Below the pieces are notes generated by a model. The model had not been told where the DNA came from. It saw only the letters and a list, made by a program, of their open reading frames with translations, and did no database searches. A stretch of DNA of 48,424 bases from an uncultured Lactobacillus sp. (GTDB lineage Bacteria; Bacillota; Bacilli; Lactobacillales; Lactobacillaceae). The first letter of the stretch is position 1. Each line of letters begins with the position of its first letter. The stretch is from assembly GCF_945290125.1 (NCBI RefSeq), contig NZ_CALYQV010000008.1, forward strand, positions 1-48,424. Reading direction: 5' to 3'. Both the position numbers and the translations under genes were made by a program. Positions 43,593 to 48,424 of the stretch are shown piece by piece.

Positions 43593-44537
43593 ATGAAATT
43601 ACTGATTATTAAAATTGAAACCAGTCACGAAGTTGAAGATGCCTTAAACATATTTAGTAATGATGTCTTGCATTGTTTAGGCACTGAGGCCCGAAAGAGG
43701 TCTGACTTTGAACATGCTGGCTGGGAATCTGACTCAACAATGATTAAGCTTGATGAAATAAATGATTTACCTGAAGATTTACAATTTTTAGCTTATTTTG
43801 ATAGTGATCAAGATAAGGAGAAATTAATTGAAGAATATAAGCAAAAGTTATCTGAATTAAAAAGCTATGGTTTACAAATAGGCAAAGCAGAAATAAGTGC
43901 ATCCTATATTAAAGATGAGGACTGGAATACTGTTTGGCAAAAGTTTTATCACCCAATTGATTTTTCTCACCATTTGGCAATAGTACCTGAATGGGAAGAA
44001 TATCAGCCGGTTTTTCAAGATCAAAAGGTGATAAAATTAGATCCTGGTTTGGCTTTTGGCACCGGTTCTCATGAAACAACGCAGCTAGCCCTGATTGGAC
44101 TTGAACAAACGCTTATAAGACCCAAAAAAGTTTGTGATGTTGGCACCGGTTCAGGAATTTTAGCTATTGCTTCTTCTTTTTTGGGAGCCCGTTCTGTTCT
44201 GGCAACTGATATTTCAGACGAAGCAATTACTGCTGCTAATGAAAATATTTCTTTGAACAATTTAACTAATATTAAACTTAAAAAAACCAGCTTGTTAGAT
44301 AATGTTCAGGGTAAATATGATATTATAGTTGCTAACATTTTGGCTGAAATACTCCTTGATTTGATTCCGCAGTTAAATAATCATCTCAATGAGGGCGGAC
44401 AGGTCATTTTTTCAGGAATAGATTGCTCGCAGTTAGCAAAAATAAAAAAAGCATTAACTGAAAATGGCTTCAAGGTAGTCCTATCAATGCAAAGTGGCCG
44501 CTGGATAGGATTAATTATTGAAAGAAAAGATAACTAA
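43593..44537 (+). CDS. prmA: Ribosomal protein L11 methyltransferase
   Basis: 314 residues. Trimethylates ribosomal protein L11. An N-terminal L11-recognition domain is followed by the SAM-binding methyltransferase: LDPGLAFGTGSHETTQLAL, CDVGTGSGILAIASSFLGA, and IIVANILAEIL. AAAAAGGAAG precedes the ATG. First of the prmA-relA-dtd run, a common order in lactobacilli. Confidence 0.95.
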   Translation: MKLLIIKIETSHEVEDALNIFSNDVLHCLGTEARKRSDFEHAGWESDSTMIKLDEINDLPEDLQFLAYFDSDQDKEKLIEEYKQKLSELKSYGLQIGKAEISASYIKDEDWNTVWQKFYHPIDFSHHLAIVPEWEEYQPVFQDQKVIKLDPGLAFGTGSHETTQLALIGLEQTLIRPKKVCDVGTGSGILAIASSFLGARSVLATDISDEAITAANENISLNNLTNIKLKKTSLLDNVQGKYDIIVANILAEILLDLIPQLNNHLNEGGQVIFSGIDCSQLAKIKKALTENGFKVVLSMQSGRWIGLIIERKDN

Positions 44538-44580
44538 AATGAGTTATAATAGATAATTAAATTAGTAAGGAACTAGCAAG

Positions 44581-44934
44581 TTGATTGACAAAATAAAAAA
44601 TATACCTGTAATTAAAAAGTTAAATAGTTATGAGGTGACACCAGTAATTTGCTGGAGCATTTTAGTCATGATCCTGCCGTTATTATTTAGCCTTTTTTCA
44701 ATAGGAACTATTTGGCGCGTGAGTTTATTATTTATATTAGGTAACAGCTTTATCAGTTACCATCTTGGTAAACTAATCAAAAAGCGCAATCTCAAACATT
44801 ATTGGCTGTTATTAATGCCGGGGTGTTTTTGTTTAATCGTTTTAATTAAATATGCCAATTACAACTTTCTGTTTGGGTTAATCTACCTCATTTTAGAAAT
44901 TTTTGGTGTAATGGATAACCAAATTTATGCATAG
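44581..44934 (+). CDS. Small membrane protein, function unknown
   Basis: 117 residues from TTG 44581 (GTAAGGAAC upstream). Four hydrophobic spans (about 22-39, 44-58, 75-93, 95-112) with a basic loop KKRNLKHYW between. Not recognised as a named family. It lies between prmA and relA, 20 bases before the relA ATG, and is probably co-transcribed with both. Confidence 0.65.
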   Translation: MIDKIKNIPVIKKLNSYEVTPVICWSILVMILPLLFSLFSIGTIWRVSLLFILGNSFISYHLGKLIKKRNLKHYWLLLMPGCFCLIVLIKYANYNFLFGLIYLILEIFGVMDNQIYA

Positions 44935-44954
44935 TTTTAGAAGGGGCGATTTAT

Positions 44955-47195
44955 ATGTCTAAGTACATTGAAATGACACATGAGCAGGTGATAGATACCT
45001 GTAAAAAATATATGAATGATGATCAAATTGCATTTGTCGAAAAAGCTTATGAATTTGCTGCAAACGCACATAAAGACCAAAAAAGAGCTTCAGGGCAACC
45101 CTATATTGTTCATCCTACTCAGGTGGCTGGTACGCTTGCTAATTTAAGTCTTGACCCTGACACTGTCGCTGCAGGCTTTTTGCACGATACTGTAGAAGAT
45201 ACACCAGTTACAAATGATGATATAAAAGAAAAATTTGGTAAAGATGTTGCTTTTATTGTTGATGGTGTCACTAAGCTGAATAAATACCAGTATAAATCAC
45301 ACCAGGAATTTTTAGCTGAAAACCACAGGAAAATGCTAATAGCAATGGCTAAAGATATCCGTGTAATTATGGTTAAACTGGCTGATAGACTTCATAATAT
45401 GCATACTTTAGAGCATCTGCGTCCCGATAAGCAACGCCGAATTGCTTCAGAAACAATGGATATTTATGCACCATTAGCAGATCGTCTGGGTATTGGGACA
45501 GTTAAATGGGAACTTGAAGATATGAGTTTTCATTACTTGAATCCTAAAGCATATTATCGCATTGTCAATTTAATGAGTCTCAAGCGTAGTCAAAGAGAAA
45601 AATACATTCAAGATGCCATCAAGACACTTAAGGAAAGCTTGGATAGTCTGGGAATTAAATATGAGATATATGGCAGACCTAAGCACATCTATTCTATTTA
45701 TAAAAAGATGGTTAACAAACATAAGGATTTTAATGAAATCTATGATTTGTTAGCTGTACGGGTTATCGTTAAAACGGTTAAGGACTGTTACGCAGTGCTA
45801 GGAGCTGTTCATACGAAATGGAAACCAATGCCTGGCCGTTTCAAAGACTACATTGCTGTTCCCAAAGTAAATGGTTATCAGTCTCTTCATACGACTATTA
45901 TTGGTCCTGGCGGCCGCCCACTTGAGATACAAATTAGAACTGAACAAATGCATGAAATTGCCGAATATGGTGTTGCCGCCCACTGGGCTTATAAAAGAGG
46001 TAATTTTAAGGGTGTAGAACAAACCAGTTCAAATGAAAAATTGGATATGGTGCGCGAAATTTTAGAATTAAAAGATGAAACTCAGGATGCTGATGAATTT
46101 ATGAAAAGCGTTAAGAGTGAAATCTTTTCTGATCGTGTTTATGTTTTTACTCCCAAAGGTGAAGTTTATGAACTGCCAAAAGGGTCAGTAACCTTGGACT
46201 TTGCTTATGAAATTCATACTCAGGTTGGCAGTCATGCAGTAGGAGCTAAAGTTAACGGTAAATTGGTGCCTTTAGACTATAAGCTGAAAAACGGCGATGT
46301 CATTGAAATTATGACACAATCTAATGCGACGCCATCTCGTGATTGGGTTGATTTGGTTAAGACTTCCCGTGCTCGTAATAAAATTAGGCGATATTTTAGA
46401 AACCTTGACCGGGACCACAGCATCGAGCAGGGTCAGCAAATGGTTGCCGATAAATTGCGTGATCAGGGACTTTCACCAAAAGAATTTATGTCTAAAGATC
46501 ATATCGAGCCACTTTTGGAACAAATTAATTATCATACTGCTGACGAGATGTATGCCTCAATCGGCTTTGGTGATCTTTCCGCTATTGGTGTAGTTAATAG
46601 GCTGACAGCTGATATACGTCGTGAAAACGAGAAAAAGAAACAAAAGCAGCTAGAAGAAGAAATTCTTAACTCTGGACAAAAATCTGCCTCGCAAACTACA
46701 GCAACTAAAAAAGATTCTAAAGCAATGAAGATCAAGCATAAAAATGGTGTCATGATTCAAGGAATTAGTGACTTGATGCTTCATCTAGCTAAGTGTTGTA
46801 ATCCCGTCCCGGGAGATGAAATTGTTGGCTATGTTACTAAGGGCCGTGGTGTAACTATTCATAGAACAGATTGCCGCAATATTGTTAATAATGATGATAG
46901 CCAGGGCAGATTGATTGAAGTGCAATGGGAAAATGTTGAAGAAAACAGTGCTCAAGCATTTAATGCCAATATTGAAGTTTTTGGTTACAATCGCGGAAAG
47001 CTGCTTACTGATGTCATTACCAAATTAAATACACTGACCCCAAATATTAATAATATTTCAGGTAAAGTAAATGAAGATAACATTGCTCATATCTATGCGA
47101 CAGTTGCAGTTAACAATTCTGCACAATTAGATGGAATTTTATCAAAATTAAGAGATATTCCTGATGTTTACCAAACAAGGAGAGCTGATAATTAA
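44955..47195 (+). CDS. relA: Bifunctional (p)ppGpp synthetase/hydrolase
   Basis: 746 residues, full-length Rel. Order: HD hydrolase domain (His53, HD at 77-78 in FLHDTVEDT), synthetase domain ([31 protein letters not shown]), TGS domain ([24 protein letters not shown]), the conserved Cys region ([23 protein letters not shown]), and a C-terminal ACT domain (from about 665). Both catalytic halves look intact, so it makes and destroys the stringent-response alarmone. GAAGGGGCG precedes the ATG; dtd overlaps by one base. Confidence 0.97.
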   Translation: MSKYIEMTHEQVIDTCKKYMNDDQIAFVEKAYEFAANAHKDQKRASGQPYIVHPTQVAGTLANLSLDPDTVAAGFLHDTVEDTPVTNDDIKEKFGKDVAFIVDGVTKLNKYQYKSHQEFLAENHRKMLIAMAKDIRVIMVKLADRLHNMHTLEHLRPDKQRRIASETMDIYAPLADRLGIGTVKWELEDMSFHYLNPKAYYRIVNLMSLKRSQREKYIQDAIKTLKESLDSLGIKYEIYGRPKHIYSIYKKMVNKHKDFNEIYDLLAVRVIVKTVKDCYAVLGAVHTKWKPMPGRFKDYIAVPKVNGYQSLHTTIIGPGGRPLEIQIRTEQMHEIAEYGVAAHWAYKRGNFKGVEQTSSNEKLDMVREILELKDETQDADEFMKSVKSEIFSDRVYVFTPKGEVYELPKGSVTLDFAYEIHTQVGSHAVGAKVNGKLVPLDYKLKNGDVIEIMTQSNATPSRDWVDLVKTSRARNKIRRYFRNLDRDHSIEQGQQMVADKLRDQGLSPKEFMSKDHIEPLLEQINYHTADEMYASIGFGDLSAIGVVNRLTADIRRENEKKKQKQLEEEILNSGQKSASQTTATKKDSKAMKIKHKNGVMIQGISDLMLHLAKCCNPVPGDEIVGYVTKGRGVTIHRTDCRNIVNNDDSQGRLIEVQWENVEENSAQAFNANIEVFGYNRGKLLTDVITKLNTLTPNINNISGKVNEDNIAHIYATVAVNNSAQLDGILSKLRDIPDVYQTRRADN

Positions 47196-47632
47196 TGCGA
47201 GTTGTCGTCCAAAGAGTAAATAATGCCAGTGTCAAAATTGCAGGCAATACGATTGGAAAAATTAATAAAGGATTGTTATTGCTAGTTGGTTTAAGAGAAG
47301 GCGATGGGGTAGAGCAAATTAAAAAGGCCGCTGCTAAAATAGCCAAAATGCGAATTTTTGAAGATGAAAATGGTAAAACCAATCTGGCAATTAAAGATGT
47401 AGGTGGACAAATCTTAAGCGTGAGCCAATTTACTCTATTAGCTGACACTAAAAAAGGTAATCGACCAAGTTTCATCAAAGCTATGAAACCACCAAAATCC
47501 GCGAAATTATGGGAGCAGTTTAATGAAGAGCTCAAAAAGCAGGGCTTAACTGTTGAAACCGGAGAATTTGGCGCAGATATGCAGGTTGATTTACAAAATG
47601 ATGGTCCTTTCACTATTGTGCTGGACCTATAA
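47195..47632 (+). CDS. dtd: D-aminoacyl-tRNA deacylase
   Basis: 145 residues, usual length. Frees D-amino acids from mis-charged tRNAs. [15 protein letters not shown], the catalytic SQFTL ([12 protein letters not shown]), and RPSFIKAM in place of the classical cross-subunit NxGPVT-type end ([11 protein letters not shown]). ATG shares its A with the relA stop (TAATG), so the genes are coupled. Confidence 0.96.
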   Translation: MRVVVQRVNNASVKIAGNTIGKINKGLLLLVGLREGDGVEQIKKAAAKIAKMRIFEDENGKTNLAIKDVGGQILSVSQFTLLADTKKGNRPSFIKAMKPPKSAKLWEQFNEELKKQGLTVETGEFGADMQVDLQNDGPFTIVLDL

Positions 47633-47657
47633 AAACTAGGCTTAACAGCTGTACAGG

Positions 47658-47887
47658 TTGACTTTTTGCCTGGAAAACTATAAGCTAAAAAAGAATTATC
47701 AATGACAAAGACTGAAGTGTAGTTTTTAAAATTCAGAGACCGTCTGTTTTGCTGAGAAGACGGAAAATAAACTAACTGTGACCCCTTTACCAGATAATAA
47801 TCGCATCGCGAGCGTTATTCGCAGCAGGTAAAAGGTGGTACCGTGCTAATTCAGAGCGCCCTTGATTTATTCAAGGACGTTTTTTTA
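47658..47887 (+). promoter_or_regulatory. T-box leader of hisS with promoter and terminator
   Basis: Promoter: TTGACT (47658-47663), 15 bases, TATAAG (47679-47684). The leader has an AGAGAC-type motif, the T-box core AAAGGTGGTACCGTG (47831-47845) and terminator GCGCCCTTGA/TCAAGGACGT plus T7 (to 47887). With the AGTTT/AAACT pairing of stem I, the 3' strand of the specifier loop reads ACTGTGACCC; GAC (47780-47782, Asp) is the clearest candidate triplet, not a His codon. In lactobacilli hisS is usually followed by aspS under one leader. Confidence 0.85.
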
Positions 47888-47903
47888 TTAAAAGGATGAT
47901 TAA

Positions 47904-48424
47904 ATGAGAGTTCAAAGACCTAAAGGGACAGTTGATATTTTGCCAGACGAATCTGGTTCGTGGGAAAAAGTTGAACAAATATTGCGAGAATTTTTTAAAC
48001 AAGCAAATTACCGGGAAATTAGGACACCGAGTTTTGAAAATTATGGCGTTTTTGCTCGTTCAAGTGGTGAAACTTCCGATGTCGTTGAAAAAGAAATGTA
48101 TGACTTTAATGATAAAGGCGGCAGGCATATTGCTTTACGTCCCGAAGGAACTGCTGGTGTAGTTCGTGCTTATGTTGAAGACAAGCTCTATGCTCCAGAG
48201 GTAGCCAAGCCGCTAAATGTTTATTACATTGAGTCAACATTCCGGTATGAAAGGCCTCAGGCAGGTCGTCAGCGTGAGTTCCATCAAATTGGTATAGAAA
48301 GTTTTGGTTCGGATAATCCCTTAGCTGATGTAGAAACAATCGTTTTGGCACATGATTTATTAGCCAAACTGGGTGTCAAAAATTACGAATTGCATATTAA
48401 TACCTTAGGAAACGCCAAGGTTCG
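47904..48424 (+). CDS. hisS: Histidyl-tRNA synthetase, 3' end outside window
   Basis: 173 codons from ATG 47904 (AAAAGGATGAT upstream), open to the window end. Class II synthetase loading histidine on tRNA-His. Visible: [34 protein letters not shown] (motif 1 region), [12 protein letters not shown], and motif 2 [18 protein letters not shown], then [13 protein letters not shown]. It is transcribed under the T-box just upstream. Confidence 0.96.
   Translation, partial: MRVQRPKGTVDILPDESGSWEKVEQILREFFKQANYREIRTPSFENYGVFARSSGETSDVVEKEMYDFNDKGGRHIALRPEGTAGVVRAYVEDKLYAPEVAKPLNVYYIESTFRYERPQAGRQREFHQIGIESFGSDNPLADVETIVLAHDLLAKLGVKNYELHINTLGNAKV

Noticed and set aside
46532-46753. 73-codon antisense frame inside relA
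   Set aside because: Antisense shadow of the Rel C-terminal region; no independent signals.
47110-47613. 167-codon open frame opposite dtd
   Set aside because: It is the antisense of a clear dtd gene and has no ribosome site or recognisable motif.
1-48424. Search for CRISPR arrays, prophage or defence islands
   Set aside because: No regularly spaced direct repeats, integrase, phage structural or nuclease/helicase defence genes were seen; the only mobile trace is the IS3 remnant at 9577-9715.

Overview
The window reads as the chromosome of a low-GC Gram-positive lactic acid bacterium, most likely a Lactobacillus of the acidophilus/helveticus/crispatus type. The reasons are the AT-rich codon use, the strong GGAGG-type ribosome sites, an SLAP-type surface protein (a hallmark of that group), three T-box leaders, and the gene order prmA - small membrane protein - relA - dtd - hisS at the right end. 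No prophage, CRISPR array or complete insertion sequence was seen. The first and last genes (a GNAT acetyltransferase and hisS) are cut by the window edges.

Layout. 1-6805: acetyltransferase tail, a P-type cation ATPase, a decayed and an intact copy of a small YxeA-like secreted protein, enolase with a CcpA-like site upstream of its promoter, a DegV fatty-acid-binding protein and a PAP2 phosphatase. 7042-13829: an internally duplicated membrane protein, tRNA-Ser(CGA), the azlCD exporter, a scarred segment (MerR regulator fused to an IS3-type transposase tail, its divergent carboxymuconolactone-decarboxylase-like target, and a frameshifted second azlD remnant), a CPA2 antiporter, PnuC, a free-standing TipAS domain and dihydrofolate reductase. 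14031-16987: T-box-controlled methionine ABC transporter (metQNI). 17049-19741: HU, a GT8 glycosyltransferase, the SLAP protein and a nitroreductase. 19910-22847: PTS-dependent dihydroxyacetone kinase (dhaKLM) and glycerol facilitator. 23163-28016: a LysR regulator, a glycosylasparaginase-type Ntn hydrolase with CutC, and T-box-controlled BrnQ. 28118-30169: a CopB-type copper ATPase.

30356-42917 is the metabolic centrepiece. Fumarase and a soluble fumarate reductase flavoprotein are followed by a promoter-led cluster: an LDH-fold dehydrogenase whose specificity residue is Arg (malate type) rather than Gln (lactate type), an RraA-family protein of a kind known to decarboxylate oxaloacetate, a DASS di/tricarboxylate transporter, an alpha/beta hydrolase, citCDEF and citX, and a convergent SorC-type regulator resembling CitI. 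Read together: citrate enters (probably in exchange for succinate), is split to acetate and oxaloacetate, and oxaloacetate is either reduced through malate and fumarate to succinate, consuming reducing equivalents, or decarboxylated to pyruvate. citG, needed to make the citrate lyase cofactor, is absent from the cluster.

The most notable observations are the lactate-to-malate specificity switch visible in the dehydrogenase, the assembly of an entire citrate-to-succinate route in one block with an uncharacterised hydrolase inside it, the MerR-transposase chimera facing an intact 19-bp-spacer MerR promoter, and a 9-1-9 AT-rich palindrome just upstream of the cit promoter. I did not find clear evidence for a wholly new defence or mobile system.
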